Shown here: positions 4,217 to 10,627 of the stretch, one piece after another | Position numbering within the stretch: the first letter of the stretch is position 1 | Layout of the letters: every line of letters starts with the position of its first letter | Source: DAOSVX01 sp964440405 | GTDB lineage: Bacteria; Bacillota_I; Bacilli_A; RF39; UBA660 | Assembly: GCA_964440405.1 (NCBI GenBank) | Contig: CAYTSB010000024.1 | Coordinates: 1-12,880 of the forward strand | Direction: 5' to 3' | DNA: 12,880 nt | Position numbers and translations under genes: made by a program | Notes under the pieces: generated by a model | What the model saw: the letters and a program-made list of their open reading frames with translations, nothing else | Databases searched by the model: none | What the model was told of the DNA's origin: nothing

Positions 4217-5653
4217 TCAATACCAATCTTTATACTTAGATACCTGGGGATTGTATGCTAGTTTTTTTAAATTTCTACTTCGTGCTTGAGATATAGCTTG
4301 ATGAGATACTTTAAAAAGGGCAGATATTTTTCTATCTGTGTACATTTTTCCATCTTCTAAGCCATATCTTAATTTAATAACTTTTTTATCTCTTTCACTT
4401 ATTCCGCAATTAGCGATAGCTTCAGCAATGTCTGCTTTTAAAATGTTTTCTAAAGCTTCATTTTCCACATTATTTGGTGCCACAATGTAATTTCCAAAAG
4501 TCTCGTCATCTTCTTCGCTAATTTCTGCATCAAAATATAATAAGCTTATTTGATCAATGGCAGAAGCTATTTCATTTGCTTTTTTAACAGATATACCCAT
4601 TTCTTTAGCAACTATTTCAGTAGTTGGATCATTATCAGCTGTTTTTTCCAATTTAGATTTTATATTTAAAAAAATTTGAATATATTCATTCATGGAAATA
4701 GATACTGTAACTAAACTGGATTTTGCCAAACTATTTCTAATATCTCTTCTAATTTGATAAGTAGCATAAGATGCAAATTTAACTCCTTTGGTATAATCAA
4801 ATTTTTCAACTACTGCAATTAAAGCAATATTACCAATTTGAATTAAATCTAAAAGTGATGTGTTNNNNNNNNNNACTACTAAACGCAGATTAGCTTCAAT
4901 TAATTTATTTCTAGCCTCTTCATCACCAATATCTTTTCTTTTAGCCAGTTCTATTTCCTCATCTCTTGATAATAAAGGTATATTGCCCATTTCCGTTAAG
5001 TAAAGCTTTGTACTATCATCTAATTCTAAAGAATCATCTTCAGGTTTTAAAGAATCATCTTCGAGTTCTAAAGAAGTTATATCAATATTGTAACTATCAG
5101 CAAATAAGCAAAACCAGTCTAGAAAGCATTGATTATCTAAATAATTTAAAATGTTTTTTTCAGATAAAGGGTCTATGTTTTTTATTAAATATTGAAAAAC
5201 AGTTTTTAATGCACTCTCTTCAATTACTAAATGGCAATCTTCAAATGATAAATTTTCAATTAAACTAACAATGCTTACAAAAAACCGTTTCAAATTGGCT
5301 TTAAGTTCACTGTCATTTTCAAGTCCCAAAAAAGTAAAATTAATATATCTTATTAGATTTTGACATATGCCATTATCTAGTTCTTCTTTTAAATATATTC
5401 TTAAAATTCTCGTTAAAGTGATAAATAACTGCTTTCTAAATTTAGTTATATCAAAATCAGCTTTTAAAAATTTATTTAAGGCTTTAAATATAATATCATT
5501 AACAATAATTTCCAATATTTTTTCATCAACATCTAAAAATGATAATTGGGCTTGGCATCTTAAATAAAATGAATCACACAAATTTATTATATCTTTTTCG
5601 TAAGAACTAAAATTTTTTATAATTAGATTTTTAACTGGTTCTGATAAATTCAT
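4217..5653 (-). CDS. Divergent primary-type sigma-70 factor with a novel N-terminal domain (contains assembly gap)
   Basis: Residues 215-478 follow primary sigma architecture: region 1.2 (KLYLTEMGNIPLLSRDEEIELA), 2.1 (DEEARNKLIEANLRLVV), 2.2 (DLIQIGNIALIAVVEKF, 269-285), 2.3-2.4 (VKFASYATYQIRRDIRNSL), region 3 (TTEIVAKEMGISVKKANEI) and region 4 (ERDKKVIKLRYGLEDG, 420-435, to KLAYNPQVSKYKDWY). Key DNA-contact residues differ. The region 2.3 WW pair is YQ, the -12 contacts Gln/Thr of 2.4 are both Arg, and the region 4.2 helix TRERIRQ is SHQAISQ. This suggests altered promoter specificity or lost binding. Residues 1-195 are helical, unrecognised and joined by an acidic repeat linker (196-214). 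A 10-N gap falls in region 2.1-2.2. The gene sits between nusG and rplK with its own promoter and GAGG site, and ends in TGA-TAA. Confidence 0.88.
   Translation of the reverse strand: MNLSEPVKNLIIKNFSSYEKDIINLCDSFYLRCQAQLSFLDVDEKILEIIVNDIIFKALNKFLKADFDITKFRKQLFITLTRILRIYLKEELDNGICQNLIRYINFTFLGLENDSELKANLKRFFVSIVSLIENLSFEDCHLVIEESALKTVFQYLIKNIDPLSEKNILNYLDNQCFLDWFCLFADSYNIDITSLELEDDSLKPEDDSLELDDSTKLYLTEMGNIPLLSRDEEIELAKRKDIGDEEARNKLIEANLRLVXXXXNTSLLDLIQIGNIALIAVVEKFDYTKGVKFASYATYQIRRDIRNSLAKSSLVTVSISMNEYIQIFLNIKSKLEKTADNDPTTEIVAKEMGISVKKANEIASAIDQISLLYFDAEISEEDDETFGNYIVAPNNVENEALENILKADIAEAIANCGISERDKKVIKLRYGLEDGKMYTDRKISALFKVSHQAISQARSRNLKKLAYNPQVSKYKDWY
4865..4874. other. Assembly gap (10 N) inside the sigma-like gene
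   Basis: Ten Ns interrupt the region between sigma 2.1 and 2.2. The frame is kept on both sides, and the first codon, GTN, is Val whatever the third base, giving RLVV. Primary sigma factors have about 14 residues between RLVV and the conserved DL; here there are eight. About six codons (18 nt) thus appear to be missing, so N10 is a placeholder, not a measured length. Confidence 0.9.
5023..5078 (-). repeat. 21-bp tandem repeat encoding the acidic linker of the sigma-like protein
   Basis: Units at 5023-5043 and 5044-5064 differ at only a few bases, and a third, partial unit follows to 5078. They encode the repeating L-E/K-x-(E/D)DS heptads at residues 196-214 that join the N-terminal domain to the sigma core. 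Being in frame, copy number could vary without loss of the gene. Confidence 0.8.
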
Positions 5654-5675
5654 AAATACCTCAATTCAGTTAGTT

Positions 5676-5704
5676 ATAATAAACTACATTTATAATTAAG
5701 TCAA
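5676..5704 (-). promoter_or_regulatory. Promoter of the long sigma-like gene (TTGACT-17-TATTAT)
   Basis: On the minus strand TTGACT (5704-5699) and TATTAT (5681-5676) are 17 nt apart, just after the nusG terminator. The -35 box overlaps the end of the terminator's T tract. The leader before ATG 5653 is about 15 nt. The match is to primary-sigma consensus. Confidence 0.8.
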
Positions 5705-5738
5705 ATAAAAAAGTTAGTAATTTATACTTTACTAACTT
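5703..5738 (-). terminator. Intrinsic terminator overlapping the end of nusG
   Basis: The minus strand forms AAGTTAGTAA (5738-5729), an 8-nt loop and TTACTAACTT (5720-5711), followed by TTTTATTT. The 5' arm and loop include the last nusG codons and its TAA stop, so translation to the end of nusG may compete with folding. It separates secE-nusG from the sigma-like and rplKA units. Confidence 0.9.
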
Positions 5739-6261
5739 GAAATACTTCAACTTCAACTGGTGTTTCTTGACCAAATAAATCAATTAAAACTGTTAAGCGA
5801 TTGTTTTCTAAATCAATATTATCAATAGTACCAAACATTCCTTTAAATGGTCCATCAATAACATTAACTTTATCACCAATGGCAATCTCAGATTCAACAT
5901 TGATTCTACTCATACCGATTGATGACAAGATTCGATCTATTTCTTGAGGCAATAAAGGTGTGGGTTTTGCTCCTTTTCCTGATGATCCAATAAATCCAGT
6001 TACTCCCGGAGTATTACGAACAATATACCAAGCTTCATCACTCATAATCATTTCAACTAGAATATATCCTGGAAACATCTTCTTGATTTTCTCTTTTTTT
6101 ACACCATCTTTAACTTCTACTTCTTTAGTTTCTGGCACAATAATTCTGAAAATATGATCTTGCATCCCCATTGATTCAGTACGCATTTCCAGTTTTTCTT
6201 TAACTTTTCGTTCATGACCACTATAGGTATTTACAACATACCATAATTTTTCGTTTTCCAT
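5722..6261 (-). CDS. nusG: Transcription termination/antitermination protein NusG
   Basis: NusG binds the RNA polymerase clamp through its NGN domain and affects pausing, Rho action and rRNA antitermination; its KOW domain contacts S10 or Rho. The 179-aa product has typical length. Landmarks are the NGN domain (WYVVNTYSGHERKVKEKLE at 7-25, KKMFPGYILVEM at 60-71, WYIVRNTPGVTGFIG at 78-92) and the KOW domain (GDKVNVIDGPFKGMFGTI at 129-146 through LFGQETPVEVEVFQV). The ATG at 6261 overlaps the secE stop by one base (TAATG), with AAAGGGG upstream. Unlike Bacillus, nusG is not followed by rplK: a terminator covers its stop codon and two sigma-like genes intervene. Confidence 0.98.
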   Translation of the reverse strand: MENEKLWYVVNTYSGHERKVKEKLEMRTESMGMQDHIFRIIVPETKEVEVKDGVKKEKIKKMFPGYILVEMIMSDEAWYIVRNTPGVTGFIGSSGKGAKPTPLLPQEIDRILSSIGMSRINVESEIAIGDKVNVIDGPFKGMFGTIDNIDLENNRLTVLIDLFGQETPVEVEVFQVSKV

Positions 6262-6449
6262 TAATTAAACAACCCCTTTAATAATGCAAATAAGAAGTTA
6301 ATTAAGTAAAAGTAGCCTCCAAAGAAAATAACAAATACTAGTGTTGCAACTGTATATTTAACCATTTCCTTACTGCTTGGCCATTTAACCTGAACCATTT
6401 CCTTTTTTAAGCCTTTAATAAATCCCAGACTCTTACTGTCATTTTTCAT
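6261..6449 (-). CDS. secE: Preprotein translocase subunit SecE
   Basis: SecE is the small membrane subunit that clamps SecY in the Sec translocon. The 62-aa product, a usual length for single-TM Gram-positive SecE, has the cytoplasmic amphipathic helix (GFIKGLKKEMVQVKWPSSKEMVKYT, about 9-33) with the signature VKWPS. One TM segment follows, VATLVFVIFFGGYFYLINFLF. The start is the ATG at 6449: a longer frame from TTG 6461 would place its start codon inside the GAGGTGG Shine-Dalgarno that serves the ATG. It is co-transcribed with and overlaps nusG by one base. In many Bacillota rpmG precedes secE; here a 177-aa unknown gene does. Confidence 0.96.
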   Translation of the reverse strand: MKNDSKSLGFIKGLKKEMVQVKWPSSKEMVKYTVATLVFVIFFGGYFYLINFLFALLKGLFN

Positions 6450-6505
6450 TATCCACCTCAATTAATTCAAAATAAAAACACTTTGATGTGTTCTATTTAT
6501 TTATA

Positions 6506-7039
6506 TCATATTATTTGATTACTTGCAACACTTTTTTTAGTTGAAAAAAGTTTTTTTAAAGTTGATGATTTGCCAGGTATTTCCAACTTCATATCTATAT
6601 TACTATTAAGATATTCTAAATATTCATAAATATCTATTAAATCTCTAGCTCCAATTCTGGTATATGATCTTACCTGATTAAAGCTTTTCTTAAAGCATAG
6701 TAATAGATAAATTAAATTGCTAGAATCATATTTCTTTTCACTGCATGTTGTTTTTATCTTACCGACTAATACTTCGTAATTAGAATCCTCTAGCGAACTG
6801 GAATTAGTTTTTCTAAAATAACTCCAAGCATCATTAGATCGGGAATGATCTAAATCATGTTCTTTATTATCAAGAATATCTTTAAACATTTTGACTAGTA
6901 TTTTCTTTTCAATAGTACTAAGTTTATGGTTGCTTTCATCAAGCATCTCTTCAATTATTTTTAAGATTTCAATTAAGCTACTATAATTAACAAATCCTGA
7001 TTTAATTCTGTTTTCTAACTCAACGATTAGTAAATTCAT
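6506..7039 (-). CDS. Unknown 177-aa protein between sigH and secE
   Basis: I do not recognise this protein. It is soluble with no signal peptide, TM segment or zinc motif. The N-terminal ~65 residues are predicted helical (ELENRIKSGFVNYSSLIEIL; EEMLDESNHKLSTIEKKILV), a charged middle carries DHSRSNDAWSYFRK, and a helical part (NLIYLLLCFKKSFNQVRSYT) precedes a basic, Ser/Lys-rich tail. The start is ATG 7039, not the upstream in-frame GTG-type start, because an AAAGGAG site lies 11 nt before it. It has its own strong promoter and is the first gene before secE and nusG. It occupies the place where rpmG sits in Bacillus but is not L33. It stops with TGA, and a TAA follows two codons later in frame. 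Confidence 0.75.
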   Translation of the reverse strand: MNLLIVELENRIKSGFVNYSSLIEILKIIEEMLDESNHKLSTIEKKILVKMFKDILDNKEHDLDHSRSNDAWSYFRKTNSSSLEDSNYEVLVGKIKTTCSEKKYDSSNLIYLLLCFKKSFNQVRSYTRIGARDLIDIYEYLEYLNSNIDMKLEIPGKSSTLKKLFSTKKSVASNQII

Positions 7040-7080
7040 ATTGTAAAATTCTCCTTTGTTTTTTTGCGCGCGTACTATCA

Positions 7081-7108
7081 ATTATAACTTATTTTTAAAT
7101 TTATTCAA
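7081..7108 (-). promoter_or_regulatory. Promoter for the 177-aa gene, secE and nusG (TTGAAT-16-TATAAT)
   Basis: On the minus strand TTGAAT (7108-7103) overlaps the end of the sigH-like gene and a perfect TATAAT (7086-7081) follows after 16 nt. Transcription should start near 7074, immediately before a GC-only run (CGCGCGC, 7072-7066) that is striking in this AT-rich DNA. Confidence 0.8.
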
Positions 7109-7709
7109 TAATTTTTTTTACTTTATTTCTAATTCTTTGTATAGTGTTGTCAATTTGCTTTGGTTCCTTATCTAAAATAGTTGCTATTTCCTGATAATTA
7201 AGACCATTTACTAATAAAGAATAAACTTCATATTCATTATCGGATAAAATTTCTTTAATTTTACTTACCAGTTCCTCTACTTTTTCATCATCAATAATAT
7301 TTTCTAAAGGATTATTTTTATTATCATCTCCTAATAAAGTAACTAAAGGATTATCGGTATTATTATAAACATGTTCTAAAGAAATACTCTCATTTAAAAT
7401 TTTGTTTTTAATTCGGCCAGCTTTTTTTAAAGCAGTCTGGATTTTTCTTTCCACACAAATTGAAATAAAGGTTTTAATAGATGAATCTTTATGTTCATCA
7501 TAAGAATTAATGGCATCAGCAAACCCAATATATGCTTCTTGATATAAATCAGTAAAATCTATGCTTAATAGCTTAATAATATTCGCATATTTACCAATTA
7601 TAATATCAATTATATAATGATATTTTTCAAATAGAACATCTTTGGCTTCAACCGATTCTTCTTTAGCCATTAAAACTAACTCTTGATCATTATTTTCTTT
7701 ATAATCCAT
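7101..7709 (-). CDS. sigH: RNA polymerase sigma factor, SigH-like
   Basis: The 202-aa product has the two-domain layout of sigma-H: region 2 with DLYQEAYIGFADAINSYDEHKDSSIKTFISICVERKIQTALK (54-95), then a linker with NPLENIIDDE as in SigH, and region 4 with ILSDNEYEVYSLLVNGLNYQEIATIL and the recognition helix QIDNTIQRIRNKVKKII (185-201). The position between rlmB and secE-nusG is that of sigH in Bacillus, where it controls early stationary-phase and competence or sporulation genes. The target set here is unknown. The ATG at 7709 follows GTGAGG and starts two nt after the rlmB stop, so it is cotranscribed with mrnC-rlmB. The yacP/rae1 gene normally between rlmB and sigH is missing. Confidence 0.9.
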   Translation of the reverse strand: MDYKENNDQELVLMAKEESVEAKDVLFEKYHYIIDIIIGKYANIIKLLSIDFTDLYQEAYIGFADAINSYDEHKDSSIKTFISICVERKIQTALKKAGRIKNKILNESISLEHVYNNTDNPLVTLLGDDNKNNPLENIIDDEKVEELVSKIKEILSDNEYEVYSLLVNGLNYQEIATILDKEPKQIDNTIQRIRNKVKKIIE

Positions 7710-7711
7710 TA

Positions 7712-8389
7712 TTACCTCACTATTTTGCTGATTATTATTCCGGCGGCCACACTGGCATTTAAACTATTAATTTTACCAATCATTGGAATTGTTATTATTT
7801 CATCACATGACTCTTTAACCAATCTGCTCATTCCATTTCCTTCACTGCCAATTACAATAGCAGCTTTAGATGTATAATTAACTTCATTATAGTCTTTGCC
7901 TTTTAAATCAGTACCATAAACAAAATAATTATGTTCTTTTAATTTATTAATCGTTTGAACTAAATTAGTACACTCATAAATATTAAGATATTTAATTGCA
8001 CCACTGCTAACTTTAATAACTGTTTCATTAACACTGACGCTGCGATCTTTAGGGATAATAATACCTTTAACACCCAAAGCTTCACAAGTTCTGATAATTG
8101 CTCCAAAGTTGTGAGGATCATTTAAATGATCTAAAATAATTATTCTATCAGATGTTAATATTTCTTCAAATGAACAATATTCATATTCTTTAACATCAAT
8201 TACTATTCCCTGATGATTACCATCTACTAAGCGATTTAAAATTTCACTAGTAACTATTTCATATCTTAACTTATTATCTTTAACCAGTTTGAAAATATCC
8301 TGATCAGCATTATTTTTAAGATATACTTTCTTAATCTTGTCAGGATCACTTACTAATTCTTTTAAAACATTCTTGCCATATACTCTCAT
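7712..8389 (-). CDS. rlmB: 23S rRNA 2'-O-methyltransferase RlmB (SpoU family)
   Basis: SpoU-type (SPOUT knot) enzymes use SAM to methylate ribose 2'-OH; RlmB acts on 23S rRNA (G2251 in E. coli). The 225-aa product has the N-terminal L30e-like substrate domain (VYGKNVLKELV, through VDGNHQGIVIDVK at 55-67) and the three SpoU motifs: ILDHLNDPHNFGAIIRTCEALG (85-106), IVIGSEGNGMSRLVKESCDE (178-197) and IPMIGKINSLNASVAAGI (201-218). Knot residues N94, R100, E183, N208 and S212 appear in place. The ATG at 8389 shares a base with the mrnC stop and has GTGAGG upstream. The order mrnC-rlmB-sigH matches Bacillus. Exact methylation site is inferred; a tRNA-directed SpoU paralogue is less likely given the context. 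Confidence 0.93.
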   Translation of the reverse strand: MRVYGKNVLKELVSDPDKIKKVYLKNNADQDIFKLVKDNKLRYEIVTSEILNRLVDGNHQGIVIDVKEYEYCSFEEILTSDRIIILDHLNDPHNFGAIIRTCEALGVKGIIIPKDRSVSVNETVIKVSSGAIKYLNIYECTNLVQTINKLKEHNYFVYGTDLKGKDYNEVNYTSKAAIVIGSEGNGMSRLVKESCDEIITIPMIGKINSLNASVAAGIIISKIVR

Positions 8390-8748
8390 TATAACCTCAC
8401 TATGCTTTTAATTAATTCTTCTATTCGCTCATCCTTATTATTTAAATAGAAATATCCAAATAAATATTCCAATCCAGTAGCCATTCTATAAGTAATAATG
8501 TCACTGGCCTTAGATTTACCACCTTTAGCATTTCTACCTTTAATATAAAGCTCTTTTTCTTCATTAGTCAAAATATTATTATTAATTAAACTTTCCACAA
8601 TTTTTCTTTGGCTATGAGCACTAACATAATTTAAACTTTGTTTTTGCAATTCGCCATTATCATAAATTCCTTTACTTATTAAATATGACCTGATATGAAG
8701 TTCATAAACAGCATCACCAAGATAAGCAACTGATAAAACTTTTTCCAC
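8389..8748 (-). CDS. mrnC: Mini-ribonuclease 3 (MrnC), 23S rRNA maturation
   Basis: Mini-III is a compact RNase III catalytic domain without the dsRNA-binding domain; in Bacillus it trims 23S precursor with help from L3. The product has the signature AYLGDAVYELHIR with catalytic Asp, the basic GRNAKGGKSKASDIITYRMAT, and GLEYLFGYFYL with the second acidic site. I choose the GTG at 8748 (119 aa) over TTG 8760. GGTGA lies six to seven nt before it, the extended -10 predicts transcription starting near 8758, and the GTG lines up exactly with the ATG of the divergent gene in the inverted repeat they share. The longer form would be 123 aa and nearly leaderless. It heads an operon with rlmB and sigH; cysS, the usual upstream gene, is absent. 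Confidence 0.92.
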   Translation of the reverse strand: MEKVLSVAYLGDAVYELHIRSYLISKGIYDNGELQKQSLNYVSAHSQRKIVESLINNNILTNEEKELYIKGRNAKGGKSKASDIITYRMATGLEYLFGYFYLNNKDERIEELIKSIVRL

Positions 8749-8764
8749 AATTTTCACCAACCAA

Positions 8765-8773
8765 ATATTATCA
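8765..8773 (-). promoter_or_regulatory. Extended -10 promoter of mrnC
   Basis: The minus strand reads TGATAATAT (8773-8765), a TGn-TAATAT extended -10, with an A/T-rich but non-consensus -35 area. Start near 8758 leaves about 10 nt before the GTG of mrnC. Confidence 0.6.
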
Positions 8774-8799
8774 TAATTTTATAAAAAAAGCGAGTTCTA

Positions 8800-8808
8800 T
8801 GATAAAAT
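8800..8808 (+). promoter_or_regulatory. Extended -10 promoter of the metallopeptidase gene
   Basis: The plus strand reads TGATAAAAT, a TGn-TAAAAT extended -10 with no clear -35 box. Start near 8815 leaves about 10 nt before ATG 8825. It mirrors the mrnC promoter on the other strand. Confidence 0.6.
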
Positions 8809-8824
8809 AAGATTGGTGGTAATT

Positions 8825-10627
8825 ATGTTAGAAATCAATGTTGACCCTTTTGAAAGTAATAAATTATATCTAGATAATAAAAATACTATTGAAAAATTAA
8901 TTAATATCTACTTTAAAAACAATAATATTACTGAAGATGATATCTTTTATATCTATTATTATTACAATATTAAAAGAGAAGTAATTAAAACTTTATTTAA
9001 TGTTGAGTGGCATTCACCAATTGAATTAAACCCTGATGTTGTTTTTAACAATAATTCCCAAACAGATAAAAACAATTTAACTATTCCTCCAATAGAAGAA
9101 ATTATTGAGCAATTTATTAAAGATTTTAATTTATTTTGTTCAAATGTGTTCACTCCTGAAGAAATAAGGAATAAAATAAGTACTGCTTTAACTGGCGGAA
9201 TTACTTTTGGCGATTTGCCCGAAAATATTAGCGGTATATATCATTTCAAACCAAAAAAGATAATTCTATCTAACAATTTAAAAGATGCTTTTAATGTTAA
9301 TAAAACTTTGTTTCATGAATTACTCCATGCCCTATCTTTAAATCTAAAAACCAATAGTTTAGGCTTTATGTCTGTTTATGGTGAAAAAGCCCGTTTATTA
9401 GATGAAGGTATTGTCACTATTCTTGAAACTAAATATGATCGTTATTACAATCCCAGACCAAAAATAAAAAACAATAAAAACACAAATGGTTATTTTATTT
9501 ATAAAATAGTTGAACAATTAGAATTTTTACTAGGCCAAAAACTATTTACTTGTTTTTTTAAAAGCCCTGAAGAATTTCAAAAAGTACTCCATTCATTTAT
9601 TTATGACCATTCTGATATAAATAAAACCGACGAATCTTTAAGTGATAAGATTAAAGCTTTTGAAGATGCAGAAAAAGTTTTAATGAAAGTAAACCAATCT
9701 TTATCTACAGTTGGATTCAGAAGATTTATGAGCGATATATATGACATATATATCAACATATATAAATTCCCGGCTCATTCTGCGAATTATATATTTTCTG
9801 CCGAAAATATTATTGCTTCTCAATTTGTTAGTACATTGATGACAAAAAGAAAACCTAGTTTCAGCGCATTAAATAAATTGTTTAATTCTCAAAACTATCC
9901 TAATTTTGATTTGTATTATGACTACTTAAAACAAAATATTAAAAACAGCGAAGAACTAAACGGATACCCTGAACTAAAAAAACTATATATTTTTATGGAA
10001 GCATTTTATGCAGAAGACGAAGAATTAATGAAAAAAAGTGTAGTTAAAAACCGAGAAAGATTTTTAGCAATTAAATTTCTTAACTATAATAATTTTATTA
10101 ATGAAATAAATTTGCAAGAGACTGATGAAAAAGAAAAATATTTTTATTACTTAGTAGCTAGCAGAGCTTTCTTTAATACCTCTTTAAAACTAGAAGACCT
10201 TTTCGAAAATATTCCAATTTATAAAACTGGTTCGGGTCAAGACATCATTGCCAAAGATTATAATAAAATCAATCCATTTGTTGATTTGTTAATTACTAGA
10301 CCCATCTACTTTATTTTTGATGATAAGGGGAAAATAATTATTTCAGGAGACACTATCTATCAAGAAACAGCTACTCAAAATTATTTAGATATTTTAGAAC
10401 AAAATCGTGGTACCATGTATGGTAATTATTATAAAAATACCCGCAGTTTTATATTAAACTGCGGGATTGGCACTTTTTTTATTAATCATAATGATCCTAC
10501 CGTTTTTTATTATATAGAAAACAACAAACTTGTTAGATCTACTATTTTCAACTGCAAAAAAGAAGAATTTGATTTAAATGATGCCGATAAAGAAGTATTA
10601 GGAATTTCTTCAATAAAAAAAGCTTAA
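8825..10627 (+). CDS. Putative zinc metallopeptidase (HExxH...LDEG, gluzincin-like), otherwise unknown
   Basis: The 600-aa soluble protein has no signal peptide or TM segment. A zinc-peptidase signature is clear: FHELLHAL with H164-E165-x-x-H168, and 26 residues on LDEG with E194 as likely third ligand, the spacing of gluzincins. Before it, GITFGDLPENISGIYHFKPKKIILS (about 129-153) fits the edge strand and substrate-side region of such domains. Residues after ~210 are helical and unrecognised; the end (KIIISGDTIYQE onward) looks beta-rich. The start is ATG 8825, preceded by GGTGG; the in-frame TTG at 8813 lies inside that site. It is the only plus-strand gene here, divergent from mrnC and convergent with trxB, whose stop it overlaps by four nt. 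Substrate is unknown; a structural, inactive role cannot be excluded. Confidence 0.8.
   Translation: MLEINVDPFESNKLYLDNKNTIEKLINIYFKNNNITEDDIFYIYYYYNIKREVIKTLFNVEWHSPIELNPDVVFNNNSQTDKNNLTIPPIEEIIEQFIKDFNLFCSNVFTPEEIRNKISTALTGGITFGDLPENISGIYHFKPKKIILSNNLKDAFNVNKTLFHELLHALSLNLKTNSLGFMSVYGEKARLLDEGIVTILETKYDRYYNPRPKIKNNKNTNGYFIYKIVEQLEFLLGQKLFTCFFKSPEEFQKVLHSFIYDHSDINKTDESLSDKIKAFEDAEKVLMKVNQSLSTVGFRRFMSDIYDIYINIYKFPAHSANYIFSAENIIASQFVSTLMTKRKPSFSALNKLFNSQNYPNFDLYYDYLKQNIKNSEELNGYPELKKLYIFMEAFYAEDEELMKKSVVKNRERFLAIKFLNYNNFINEINLQETDEKEKYFYYLVASRAFFNTSLKLEDLFENIPIYKTGSGQDIIAKDYNKINPFVDLLITRPIYFIFDDKGKIIISGDTIYQETATQNYLDILEQNRGTMYGNYYKNTRSFILNCGIGTFFINHNDPTVFYYIENNKLVRSTIFNCKKEEFDLNDADKEVLGISSIKKA
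10440..10465 (-). terminator. Second hairpin-plus-T structure antisense within the metallopeptidase gene
   Basis: A perfect 10-bp stem (CCCGCAGTTT, 10440-10449 with 10456-10465, 6-nt loop) is unusually GC-rich for this DNA. On the minus strand it is followed at once by TATTTTTAT, so it could act as a backup terminator for trxB transcripts about 160 nt past the trxB stop. On the plus strand the T run starts eight nt after the stem, too far for a typical terminator. Confidence 0.5.

Larger units (their letters stand above)
8746..8827. repeat. Inverted repeat forming the divergent initiation regions of mrnC and the metallopeptidase
   Basis: Two 30-nt arms (8775-8746 on minus, 8798-8827 on plus) match at 23 of 30 positions around a 22-nt centre. 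Each arm holds, in the same order and spacing, TATGATAA-AT (extended -10), TTGGTG (ribosome binding site) and the start codon (GTG or ATG). The two genes thus have mirror-image promoters and start regions. Confidence 0.85.

Noticed and set aside
4973..5653. N-terminal domain of the long sigma-like protein being a separate gene fused by assembly
   Set aside because: The frame is continuous through the linker, far from the N gap, with one promoter and one ribosome binding site at the 5' end.
6450..6505. A missing rpmG (L33) gene before secE
   Set aside because: The gap is too short and contains no zinc-ribbon CxxC coding; the preceding gene is not L33.
7040..7081. Fourteen-residue N-terminal extension of the 177-aa protein from an upstream start
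   Set aside because: The extension starts at the -10 box and precedes the AAAGGAG site, so it would not be transcribed from the mapped promoter; ATG 7039 fits better.
10440..10480. Plus-strand terminator inside the metallopeptidase gene
   Set aside because: The T run begins eight nt after the stem and the reading frame continues for about 160 nt with sensible protein; only the minus-strand reading looks like a terminator.
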